Made by a program: the position numbers and the translations under genes | Notes under the pieces: generated by a model | Told to the model about the DNA's origin: nothing | The model's database searches: none | What the model saw: only the letters and a program-made list of their open reading frames with translations | Assembly (NCBI RefSeq): GCF_000315625.1 | Contig: NW_005434612.1 | Span: 329,038-393,037 of the forward strand | DNA length: 64,000 nucleotides | From: Guillardia theta CCMP2712 | Taxonomy: Eukaryota; Cryptophyceae; Pyrenomonadales; Geminigeraceae | Reading direction: 5' to 3' | Shown: positions 28,965 to 39,560 of the stretch, piece after piece | Layout of the letters: each line of letters opens with the position of its first letter | Position numbering within the stretch: the stretch's first letter is position 1

Positions 28965-31900
28965 GGAGTATCTGAACGAGGTAGGTCGCATGCAAACGAT
29001 GCACAGCATATTTTGAGCCTCATCCACTGCCTGCCGCCACAGGAAGAACTTGCTGTCCTCCTCCTTCCTCCAGGAACGAGAGGAACTGATCTCAACCGTC
29101 ACGTTGACGTCCTGCAAGGTCGAGCATCATCTTCCTTCCTCCCCTTCCATCCTCTCCTCTCTCTCCTCTCCCTTCTCCTTCTCCCCTCTCGTCCGTCTCA
29201 TCCCTCCTCTCTTCTTCTCTTCTTCTCTCCTCCCATCTCTTCTCCTCTTCATCCCCTCCTCTCCTCTGCTCTCCTCTCCTCTCATCTGATCTCATCTCCT
29301 CTCCTCTCCTCTCCTCTCATCTCATCTGATCTCATCTCCTCTCCTCTCCTCTCCTCTCCTCTCCCTTCCCCTTGTCTCCCTCCTCTCCTCCTCTCTTCTC
29401 TCTTTCACCATACCAGCCAACGAGCGGAGGGTGGGATCACCCCAAGAGCCTCGTGCCGCGGCGTGAGGCGTCTAGTGCTGTTTCTCTTCATCGGAGGAGG
29501 GAGCAATTCGAGCACGCTGGAGAGCGGGAGACGGAGCATAATGCCTGGAGTGATGGTCGGGGTGGTTCGAAGCAGGTGAACAGCAAGAGAGAGGAAGGAA
29601 GGGCAGGGATGAAGCAGGGTAGCGGGAAGGAGCAGGAGAGAAGGAGGAGGCGAGGAGGAGGAGAGCAGGAGGAGCAGGGGAGGAGAAACAGATTAGACAA
29701 AGTCAATTCACCGGTCAACCTCCTGCGCTGATAGGAGGAGAGGGCCTCGAGCTGACTGCAGCAGGACAACACCTCCTCTGCGAGCTGCAGGGCGAGGGAG
29801 GGGGGCAGAGACTTCTGTGCGGGGATGGGAAGCAAGGAGCTCAGGCCCGCAGCACTTGCTGACTGCATCAGGCATATCTGCTCCGGTCGCAAACTGCCCA
29901 AAGACGTGAAGGAGCCCCCTGGTGCATACGGACACTGTCAGGAGCGAACGAAACCACATCGGGCAGTGCAAGGGAGGAGGAGGAGGAGGAGGCGATGGAG
30001 AGCTTGGTTGAGGTAAAAGGAGGAAGAGGAGGACGAGGAACGAGAGAAGTCGACGCAAGGATATCGCAACAAGACATCATCGCTATCACCTTTCTCTACG
30101 AACATGTGGATCCTGTCCGTGTGCTGGCTCTTCATGAAGTGAAAGTTGGATGCTCCTATCGAGTTCTCAGCTCCCATGCTGCTCTCCGTTCCTTGGTGAT
30201 GCCCAGCCGCGTCCGACAAGTGTCCCTCCGTCTCATACGCCGGTTTGACAAGCTTGCGGCCAGCCAGAGTTAACCCGTCCGTTGCATTCCAGTCCCTCAA
30301 TGCGATCTCGTCGTCAAGATCCATCCTCGCGTGATTCTTCGGGCCGTCCGTCACGCTCGACACGTCCTCCAGGTCCCTGCTCAGAGAGATCCACCTGTGC
30401 ATGTCAAAGTTTGACAGGCGATGTTGCGACTGGTCGCGGCCATGGCAGTGAGGCTGAAGGAGGTCGTCGTAGTGCTTCCAAGGCGACCTTGCGACGAGGT
30501 AGTAGATGTCGACACAGCCTGTCTGCCCGCGCCTGTGCAACCGGTCTTCAGCCTGACGGCACCAGGAGATGTCGGGAGGGAGCTCCCACGAAGATGGCGG
30601 TGCTGGCGACGCTCAGGTCCACCCCCTGCCCGCTCGCTGTCACGCTGATCAGCGCAACCTTGACGTGCGCACGATGGCGGAACTGGTTGAGGAGGTCGAC
30701 TCGTTCCCTGCCAGCCGTCTCGCCGTCGATCCGAACGCAGCTGACGTTGTGTTGGAGCAGGAAGCTCTCGAGCTCGTTCATCACCCGCCGATGATGAGCA
30801 AACACGACGATCTTCGACGAGCAGCCGGAGCTGATCGCCGCATGCTGCAGCCACTCTTTGGCGGCGTAGAGTTTGGCGAGGCCGACGAGCTGGTAGGCAG
30901 TGGTGGCCACCAGGACTTCGTGATTTCGCGTATGGTTCTTTAGCTGCAGCTCCTCTCCTTTCTCCTCCCCTGACGCGTTGACAAGTCGGAGACGAGAGCA
31001 GTCGATGGGAGCATAGATGAGACATCGTCGTTTGGGAGGAAGCTGCTTCATAATGTCCTTCTTCAGCCTCCGCAGCATGACGCTGCTCGCGAGGATCAGG
31101 TTCAGCTCGTGGGCCCTGACGCACCTGCCCACGGAGTAGAAGGGAAACCTGGCGACCTCGCAGAACGAGTTGGCAAACTCGAACTTGCTGGACCCCAGCA
31201 GGCCAGCATGGAGGGCGTCCAGCTGGAGGAACATGTCCATGGGCCTGTGCGGGGACGGCGTGCCGGTCAGAAGCAGGCACCTCCTGACGTTCCTGATGAG
31301 TCTGATCGACGTGCTCGTCTGCTGGACGTCAGCTCGGGCCTTCGGAGTCCTGAGCGTGTGGCTCTCGTCGAAGACGACAAGGCGCCACTGGCGGCTGAGG
31401 AGGTCGGAGCGGAGGCGATGAAGCATCTTGTAGGATACAATGACGACCTTGGGCGTTGCTTGCGGGGGCCTGTCAGTCGAGGAGAAGATGACGTGGATGT
31501 CGGTTGGCAGCAGCCACGTGATCCACTTCTCGATCTCCTCCGCCCATCCCAGCCGCAGCGTCGCTGGTACCACCACCAGCAGTGGCCAGGCGTCCAGGCA
31601 CGCGGCCACGGCCAGCGCCTGCAGCGACTTGCCCAGCCCCATCTCGTCGGCGATCATGCACCGGCAGCTCCTGGACAGCACAAACTTGATCCCTTCGATC
31701 TGGTACGGACAGAGACAAGCTCGCATGCCCATCGGCAACCTTTCCAGCATCCCCCCCACCTCCCGCTCGTCGACCACCCCCCTGAACGCCTCATCCTTGA
31801 GCTTTCTCAGGGCCCTCAGAGTCACAGCAGGGAGCCGGTCCATGCACACCCAGTGAAGGCGAGAGATTCTCCTCGTGACCTTGCCGTAGTCCTGCAGCCT

Positions 31901-32395
31901 GAACACGACGCCCTCCCTCCCATCATCTCGGGTTGCGAAGGAGACGGGGGAGGCGTCGTGCTGCTGAGACCCTAGCAGGCCTGCTTGCTCGAGCAGGTTC
32001 TCGAGAGCTCTCCTGGGGATCTTGTTCGAAGTCCCCGAGTGCAGCCGGAAGGTGCTGGTCGTCTCCAGCTCTGCCAGCAGCTTCAGGCGGTACGAGCTCG
32101 GACGAGACACAGCTGAGTAGATGCGCCTCCTGGTGAACCCGCACTTCCTCCTCGTGCTCCCCTTGCACACGAACCTCTCGGCGCCGTACCACTCCACGAT
32201 CATCATCGGACCTCCGCACCTGCTGCAGGGAATCGCGCTGGCGCATGGATGGAGCGAGTTAGGTTGAGCGAGGGGAGGCGGCGTGGAGCAAGGGGACGGG
32301 TCGATCGGGGGGGATATGGTGTCTGCTCTCCTTGGATCTTCGAGCATGGTGACATCGAGCATGAAGAGAAGAAGCAGGAGAGACAGAGACTTCAT
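27436..32395 (-). CDS. ZRANB3-like SNF2 helicase with HNH nuclease, frameshifted
   Basis: Fork-remodelling (annealing) helicase-endonuclease of the ZRANB3/plant SNF2-HNH type. The first exon (32395 or an internal Met near 32362, to about 30588) has a zinc ribbon (CSRCGGPM...CKGSTRRKCGF), SNF2 motifs IADEMGLGKS, VVFDESH and LLLTGTPS, and helicase-C IVVFAHHRR...IDGETAGRER...LISVTASGQGVDLS. Conserved motif VI (ELPPDISWCRQAEDRLHRRGQ, compare AEDRxHRxGQ) continues only in another frame after a GGG at 30585-30587. Downstream segments include RWISLSRDLEDVSSVTDG and HTDRIHMFVE, both seen in plant homologues. Then follow a Cys-rich block (CGGLCMMEY...GVCQACGMNARELC) and the HNH: FWHADHIVP at the exon end (27982), joined to GGGECNVDNIRTLC in exon 27708-27436. 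A basic tail follows. Middle exons (28130-30480) are only partly resolved. Confidence 0.75.
27849..27889 (+). repeat. (CAT)n microsatellite inside HNH-splitting intron
   Basis: CAT/ATC tract inside the 273-nt intron (27981-27709) that separates the two halves of the HNH motif. Confidence 0.85.
28497..28725 (+). repeat. CTC/TCC-rich tract encoding poly-Glu on the minus strand
   Basis: Degenerate CTCCTC sequence. On the minus strand it reads as a long Glu/Asp run that may be coding linker of the ZRANB3-like protein between its zinc-binding segments. It could also lie in an intron. Confidence 0.6.
28914..28963 (+). repeat. (GAGCAG)n hexamer repeat
   Basis: Eight or so GAGCAG units. On the minus strand they read Pro-Ala, Leu-Leu or Ser-Cys, depending on frame. 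Probably intronic in the ZRANB3-like gene, just after CIVCMRPTSF. Confidence 0.85.
29120..29365 (+). repeat. (CTCCT)n polypyrimidine tract
   Basis: Dense TCTCCTCTCC repeats, with TCATCTGATC interruptions, in the body of the minus-strand ZRANB3-like gene. Likely intronic. Confidence 0.85.
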
Positions 32396-33015
32396 TCTGA
32401 AGCATGCTCGCGGCGGGAGAGGAGCAAAGGATCTTGACGGCGCCTCCCATCATGCATCATGAAGTGCACCGGCAAGAGCTTGGAAGGTCTCGAGCTCCTT
32501 CGTTTCAAGTTGCTCCTTCCTAGCTGCTCGGTGACACCTGCCAAACATCGCCATCCTCTCCCACCATCTTCTGCTGCCGACTTCTCCTCCTCCCTTCACT
32601 TCGCCTCCTCCTCCTCCCCTGCCCACCATCTTCATTCCGGATCTTCGCTAGGATCTCCCATAGAGTACCCGATACGGGGGCGTTGGACTGTAGGGTAGGG
32701 TAGTCCTGTAGGGGGTAGGGTATAGAAATGAAGGGGTAAAATGGGTGATTTACATATTGAAAATGATGTTCGGAGTAGGTAGGGTAGGGTACCATGGAAG
32801 AGTTAGAACTATAGTAAGGGGGTGGGTGCTAGAAATAGGGACGACAAATGCTCATGACGTCAGCCCTGGCAAGTTGAGCGAGGAGAGGAAACGGAGGAGG
32901 AGGAAGAGGAAGAAAGAGAAGGAGAGAGCAAGAGGAAGACAAGGAAGAGGGAGACGGAACTGAACTGTTGAAGACAAGTAAGGGAGGGCCATCGCTGACT
33001 TTCCTCCGAGCAAGC
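32396..33015. other. Divergent promoter region
   Basis: Between the starts of the ZRANB3-like gene (-) and the TMEM8-like gene (+). 32660-32830 is the G/T-rich class (GTAGGGTAGGGTAG, GGTAGGGTAGGGTACC). No gene supported. Confidence 0.5.
32660..32830 (+). repeat. G/T-rich GGGTA patch in divergent promoter
   Basis: At least five GTAGGG/GGGTA units between 32688 and 32792, roughly centred between two divergent gene starts. Confidence 0.5.
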
Positions 33016-35222
33016 ATGTCTAGAACAATATCCGCCGCCTCCTCCTTGCAGCTTGTCTTGTTCGCTTTCGCCAGCATCCTGCCCATGACAGCGTCCCAGA
33101 CGCGTCAGACTGACGTTGAGTGGACGGGTCAGATCTTGAGCTACGAGGCCTTCAACGTGCATACCTTTGAAGTCTTTGCTGGTGCGAACGAGCTTGAGAT
33201 CAAGGTCAGGGCAAGGAAGCTCGCAGGCTTCCCCAGGCTGGGCCTGTGGCTGAGACAAGGCTCCGTCCCTACGTCCAACCAGCATCAGCTGCATGCTACC
33301 ATCAAGCGATTCGACCGGACGGGGAAGCACCAAGCGTTGCTCCGAGTTCAGAACCCAGTGGAAGGCCTGTGGTACCTCGCCGTCTCCTTCTTGTCTGGTC
33401 CGGGAGACTTTCGGATAGAGCGGAACGAGCATCGCTTCGTTAGCAACCAGGCCGATGCCGAGTACACGGTCAACGTTCACACTGAGGGCTGTGAGCGCGG
33501 GAGGTTTGGTTGGCCCAAATGCGATCAGAACTGGATGAGGCTGAGCTGGGGAGCAGAGGCCCTGTTCCATGGCGAGCTTGTCCCTGGGGGCGGCCGATGG
33601 GCCTGTAGCATGTACGAAGTCGCTCCTTACACGTCAAGAGTAGGCTTCTCCCTCGTGTCGTCTCAGAAGAAACAGGTTGGTATGATGTCTCCACAGCTGT
33701 ACATCAGGTACCACGGCTACCCGACGATATCCCAGCACGACGCGACAACGGCAGTGGGAGGCTCGACATGGGTCCCTTCGGTCGGCATCGACCTGCCGAA
33801 GGCCGGGACTTGGTACGTTTGCGTGCATTCTCAGCAAGAGGTCGCGAGGAAGGAGGAGGTGCAGGTGTCGGTGTCGGCGCAGGTGCTTCCGCACACAGAA
33901 TGCGTGGAGAGGAACGTCGTGTCCAAGAACGGGCAGAGCATCAAGCATCTGACGTACTGTGAGGACGAGGTGGAGAAGCTGCAGGTGCGGTACCACACGT
34001 CCTCCGCAGCGACCAAAGCGATGTCGTTCCCGGTCTTTGAGCCCAAGGACGCCAAGAAGGTCCTGCGGATCTCCAAGGGCTCTATGAGGTACTTTTCCTT
34101 CCATGTGGACCAGTCCCTCGTCGGCTTCACCCTCAGCATCTCCATCACCGCGGGTTCGGATCGGGACGAGGCCGTGGCCTACCTAAGGCAGCACTCCCTC
34201 CCGCAGACGACAAAGTACGACCTCAGGAAGGAGATGCACAAGGGCAGGCTTCGCTGGCCCATCCGCTTCCCGCCCTCTGGCCCGTGGTACCTCGGCCTGT
34301 ACGCCGCGTCCCCCATGCAGTTCACGATGAGGGTGGAAGTGGAGCCGTGCCCAGACGAGTGCTCCAGCCGAGGGCAGTGCGTCCTGAGGAACGAAGGCAG
34401 AGGCCTCACTGTTGGCCAGTGCTCGTGCAACTACGGCTACTCTGGCTCCTCCTGCGAGAAAGCGGCTGAGGACGTCTCAGCCATGAAGTACTATGGCTCG
34501 ATGCTCGTGGCGATGCTGTCGCCGATGCTGGCAGTCGCTCCTTCCATGTACTGCCTGTACCTGGAGAGATACATCGAGAGCCTCCTCTTCCTCGTCACCT
34601 CTGCAGCTGGGATCGCACGAGTTCTTTCAGGTACGATCCTGCCTCTCCTCTCTGCCTGTCACTCACCAGGCCCTCAGATCTCTTCGGCTTCTCCCTCGGC
34701 GGCTATTCCGTCTCCAGCATCGACAACGGCATGGTAGTCAACATCGTTGTCATCTGCGTCATCTCTGCCGCTGGCTTCAACAGCGAGCAGGGCCCTGCCA
34801 TCATGTTCGCCGTCACCTGCGTCAACTTCCTCCTCGACGCCTGGTTTCCCCTATGGTCGTCGATCCCCGAGATGAGCCTCTGTGCCGTTGCGCTCTGCCT
34901 CCCAGTCCTTGCTCTGAGGAGGCGCCTGTCCAAGAAGCCTGACGGGAGGAGCGGGCTGCAGGAGGAGGGGCTGCTGCAGGACCTCCACGTCATCTGGTTC
35001 TTCCTCGCCGTTGCTTTCTCCGTCCTGGCGTACATCGTGGCCTCCAACGTCAACAACGGATCGTTCATTCTCCTGCATGCTGTATGGAGGATCCTCCTCT
35101 ATCTCTCAGCCTGGTCTTTCCTCGTCAGCTGCTCTGCAACGACAGCGGCAGACGATGCTCCTGGGACCGAACGACTCTTGGGCAGTGAGTTCGTGTCCTA
35201 TGAAGGAGCTAATGGGATCTAA
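33016..35222 (+). CDS. TMEM8/PGAP6-like EGF and multi-pass membrane protein
   Basis: Two exons: 33016-34630 and 34678-35222 (intron 47 nt, GT-AG, phase 1), 719 residues. The chosen start gives a clean signal peptide (MSRTISAASSLQLVLFAFAS); an in-frame ATG lies 48 nt upstream. The large lumenal or extracellular region (residues about 28-450) has two beta-sandwich-like repeats, each ending in a GxWYL/VxV motif (EGLWYLAVSF, AGTWYVCVHS, SGPWYLGLYA). One EGF module follows (CSSRGQC...CSCNYGYSGSSC), then about seven TM segments. Signal peptide, WYL repeats, EGF and seven TM match TMEM8/PGAP6, members of the CREST hydrolase-like superfamily. The penultimate helix retains His and Trp (SFILLHAVW). The classic CREST His/Asp set in the early TMs is not obvious, so catalysis is doubtful. 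Plasma membrane or endomembrane. Confidence 0.75.
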
Positions 35223-35751
35223 CGGGGAAGGCTCGGTGCTGCCGACCGAAGCTCTGCACCAAGGGGAGGAGAGAAGAGGGAAGGCAACGGGCCCTGCACC
35301 TTCGACAGAGACAGGCTGTTGCTCTCTTTCTTGAACTGAAACGCTAGAACAACCTTAACGAAAGCATCATGTACGCTTCTTGACAATAGTTCTGCCGCCG
35401 CCGAACTCTCTTCATCACTGAGCACATGAAAGAGAACTTGTCGGGAACAGTGAGTAGAACCGACGTCCTGCCATGATTCAGAGTCTTGTAGATCTGAGCC
35501 ATCTCGCTGCCAAGTTCGCCCTCGCCATGTTCCGTCGTACATTCCTCTACACCAAAATCACCCCCTGTTTCACAAAGAGGCATTGTACCCCTCCTGTATC
35601 CCTTTGATCACCCCTACTTTTACTAAGTAGTCTACCACCCCACCCCTCATTTGAATCATGTCTGCTGGGATCCAGTAAAAATCCACCTCTGGGCCAAACA
35701 GCAAGGGAGTGCGGGATCAGCGCATGGAGAAGGAGGGGAGAGGTAGTTGCG
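35223..35751. other. Intergenic spacer
   Basis: Separates two plus-strand genes. A CCCCTAC/CACCCC G/T-rich-class stretch lies at 35585-35660, about 100 nt upstream of the next start. No gene supported. Confidence 0.45.
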
Positions 35752-36469
35752 ATGGCTTCGGGGCTGCCTTGTGCTGGATGTCTGCTAGGTGCCCTCTGCT
35801 GGAACGCTCTGCTCTTGCCCCTCCTCTTCATGCTTCAGGGTCTAGACGGCATCTTGGCGCAGGAACCAATTGAGCTGGAGGTCTTACAACCTGGCCTTGG
35901 AGAGAAAATCAAGATGATTTCGAACGAAGGGACTACCCTCAGGTTCAGGTCAGAGGGACTGCGGGATAGATGTGAGCCTGCTGTGCTGCTTGTGAAGGCC
36001 ACGCCCACACTGATGCTGGTGACAGGCTCGGCACACTGGTTCGTGATAGAGGTGAACGGGGCGGAGGTCGATAGGATGACGTACTGTCACTGCGAAGACA
36101 AGTTTGTTTGCTTCATCAACATGTATGTCTTCAACCTGACTCCCGGGAACGTCTCCCTTGTCCTGAAGATATCGGACGACAAGAATGAGGTATCTGGAAG
36201 ATTTGATCGCACTCAAGGTATGTCCTAATCGAAATGTGGAGGTGAAAGCGATGACGGAGCATCACTTCGAAGTTATATCGATCATGTACGATACAAGCTG
36301 CGTCTGTCAGTTATTCATGCTGCCATTCCTCTTGTGTGACGGGAGCGCAGGTCAGCGAACAGAGTGTTTCTGCAGGTACAACTTCAAGGATTTGCACAAG
36401 CACAGCCTGGTCTGTAACTCAAACTCCTCCTGCGAGCTCAAAGGAAACGCGACCATGCCCAGCAGATGA
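35752..36469 (+). CDS. Small secreted cysteine-containing protein, unknown
   Basis: Two exons, 35752-36217 and 36351-36469 (intron 133 nt, phase 1), 194 residues. The N-terminus is a signal peptide (hydrophobic LLGALCWNALLLPLLFML, cleavage near GILAQ). The mature part looks beta-rich (ALL-V-KATPTLMLV, WFVIEVNGAEV, NVSLVLKI). It carries paired cysteines in CHCEDKFVC and, from exon 2, ECFCRY...LVCNSNSSCELKG, suggesting disulfides. N-glycosylation sites are present (NVS, NSS, NAT). Family not recognised. The stop codon lies only 4 nt from the stop of the converging CARP-TPR gene. Confidence 0.6.
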
Positions 36470-36473
36470 AGCT

Positions 36474-38530
36474 CTATCCTTCTGAAGACTCATCAGTAAC
36501 GTAGCCTGTAGAAGAAGCTACGAGATCACATGTCCCCTGTTGTCTGGCTCTTGCCGCCTTCATCTGCGCCATCTGCAGCGAAGCCTTCGCCTCGGCGTTC
36601 TGACATCCATGAGTTGGCAATGCTGTCGGCCCGAGCACCTCCACAAGGCATCGGATACCTTAGGATCCAGCTCCAACGCCCGAGCGAGAGACCTCCCAGC
36701 CTGGGAAGCCCATCAGCGGCTTCAGCGCTTGCATCGTCTAAACCTCTTCGTATCGATCCAGCGCTATTAGAGAAACACCGCGGCGAAAGTGACCCTTGAC
36801 CTGTCATGCATGAATCGGTTACATTCTTGCTCGTTGTGGGAGGCGGCAGGATCATTACGAATGATTCGTTCAGCTCGATGCACTTGTCCGCGTCAGCGAG
36901 CGCCTTGGCGGCCTTGTCGAGGAGATGAGAATCGAAGTGTGCGATAAGCTGTAACCAACCTGCCCGATCTTGAGGAAGCAAGCAGACCGATTTCCAAAGA
37001 TCGTGTGGTCCTTGTCATCCAGCTCCGCTGCTTCAGTGTAGTAAACAGCTGCTTGATGGAAATCTCCAGCTCGAAAGAACTCATTTCCCTGCCCAGGATT
37101 TAACTCGCTTTCAGCATCCTCCAGTCCCAGAATTTCGCAACCTTCTCTTTCTTAAATTTAGCCCTTGCTTGCGGGGTCAGGTCTGCTGCCTGGCCTTCAG
37201 AATGTCGAGAGGCTTCTGCCTTCTTTTGAAGGTCTTCCAAGCTTGCCACTGAATGAGATGGAGATTGTCATTGAAAGACAAGCACCTCTTCTTCTGATCC
37301 TCAGGCAAGCCTTTGCTCAGCAGGTCATTCGCCTACAGTCAAGGCAACCCCATCAGCAACTTGGTGTGACGCAAAGGACAGGAACCCACAAGCTTCTCCA
37401 TCGCCTCTGAGGTTTTCGCTGCTTCTGCTTCGAAAGAAGCTTGTTCTCTTACAGTAGTCGGGTAGTCATTGAGCAGGCGAACTATCTACAATTATGGATG
37501 AGCCGCACTTCCTCATCGGTTTACGGCGCTCACCCGTTCAGTCAACAACTTGCCATTCACAACACGCGTGATGTACTGGTCTGTCGTAGAGTTGATCTCG
37601 TCGTCTGGGAATTGGCGGCGCAATTCGTCGAGTCCTGGAACGACGTCAGATCGATCGTGAACTGAGGGGGTTTCGGAGGACCTGTCTGAAGCGGAGGAAA
37701 CTTGTCGTCTTTGAAGACCACCTGTAGATTATGCATCCCAGCCTGCACGAGACTACCGAAATCCTCCGACTTTTCCATCTCGATCTTCAATCCATCACAC
37801 AGGTCTTCTCACAGACTCAGGTTACTGGCGGCCACCACAAGGACTAGTGACGTACCGGTCTGGATTGTGCCGAGGTGGCATGCGCTTCTGATTTCACAGC
37901 TCTCGCACCGCCAAACCTCGAGCGTTGCTGTCGTGATCGCGCAATGGCTCATTTCAAACTTGCAGCCCCGACACCCTTCGATCAGCACCTGCGGAGACTT
38001 TCAGTCCTGCCACGTGGAATCGCATTCCAAGTCCTGCCTTGACTACCGTTGTGCCATCTGGTATGGTAATAGAGCAATCAGTACAATTCTTGAAGTGCAA
38101 GGCTGGCTTAGAGGGCAGATCCTCCTACGGTCAGCAACAACGAGTCACCGCACCGAAAGGGAGAAACAGGGGCGCAGTTCACACCTGGGACAGCACCAAA
38201 GTCTCTCTCGTCCGGTCCGATATGAAATGCTGAGCCACGTTCTCTTTCCCTTCTCGGTTCTTGAAGAATTCCTCCTTCGCCTGCAAAAGGAGTCAGCGCA
38301 AACTACCCTTGGCGCCTACCCCCACGTTCCACAAACAAGCCAAATCCTGTCAATTTCACGATTCTTGATGGAGAAGGGTTCTGCCCTAAGAGGAGTGGGA
38401 TCTTCATGCTATCCTTCCCCCGCGCACTGACATCGTGACTTTATCTCTCCCCTCTTCCCCCTCCCTCCCCTTCCTTCTCCTGTTCGCATCCTCCGTGCGT
38501 TCCCACCTTGAGCAACTCTGCTGCCGCCAT
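36474..38530 (-). CDS. CARP-like beta-helix plus TPR protein (14 exons)
   Basis: Exons: 38530-38507, 38280-38185, 38124-38047, 37988-37856, 37804-37682, 37634-37534, 37485-37390, 37332-37286, 37241-37142, 37088-36960, 36912-36859, 36800-36744, 36700-36659, 36599-36474. All phases close, giving 401 residues. After MAAAELLKAKEEFF the region LHFKNCTDCSITIPDG...VLIEGCRGCKFEMSHC...LEVWRCESCEI has the regular strand/turn pattern of C-CAP/tubulin-cofactor-C beta-helices. The C-terminal half is a TPR array of the STI1 type: GNEFFRAGDFHQAAVYYTEA, NRSACFLKIGQ, ADADKCIELNESF, KGHFRRGVSLIALDRYEE, ALELDPKNAEAK. TPRs of this kind often bind Hsp90/Hsp70 tails and the beta-helix could bind actin or tubulin; both are inference. 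The exon-5 acceptor is a tandem GAG/AAG (37808/37805). Confidence 0.85.

Positions 38531-39560
<1,030 letters not shown>

Noticed and set aside
30282-31975. Plus-strand frames of 170 and 288 residues
   Set aside because: Antisense to the well-conserved SNF2 motifs of the ZRANB3-like gene; no independent family signal.
32688-32792. GTAGGGTAGGG repeats as interstitial telomere sequence
   Set aside because: Units are irregular (GTAGGG, GGGGTAGG, GGTAGGGTACC) and mixed with TACC. Similar patches recur upstream of many genes, which fits a promoter-associated element better than a telomere remnant.
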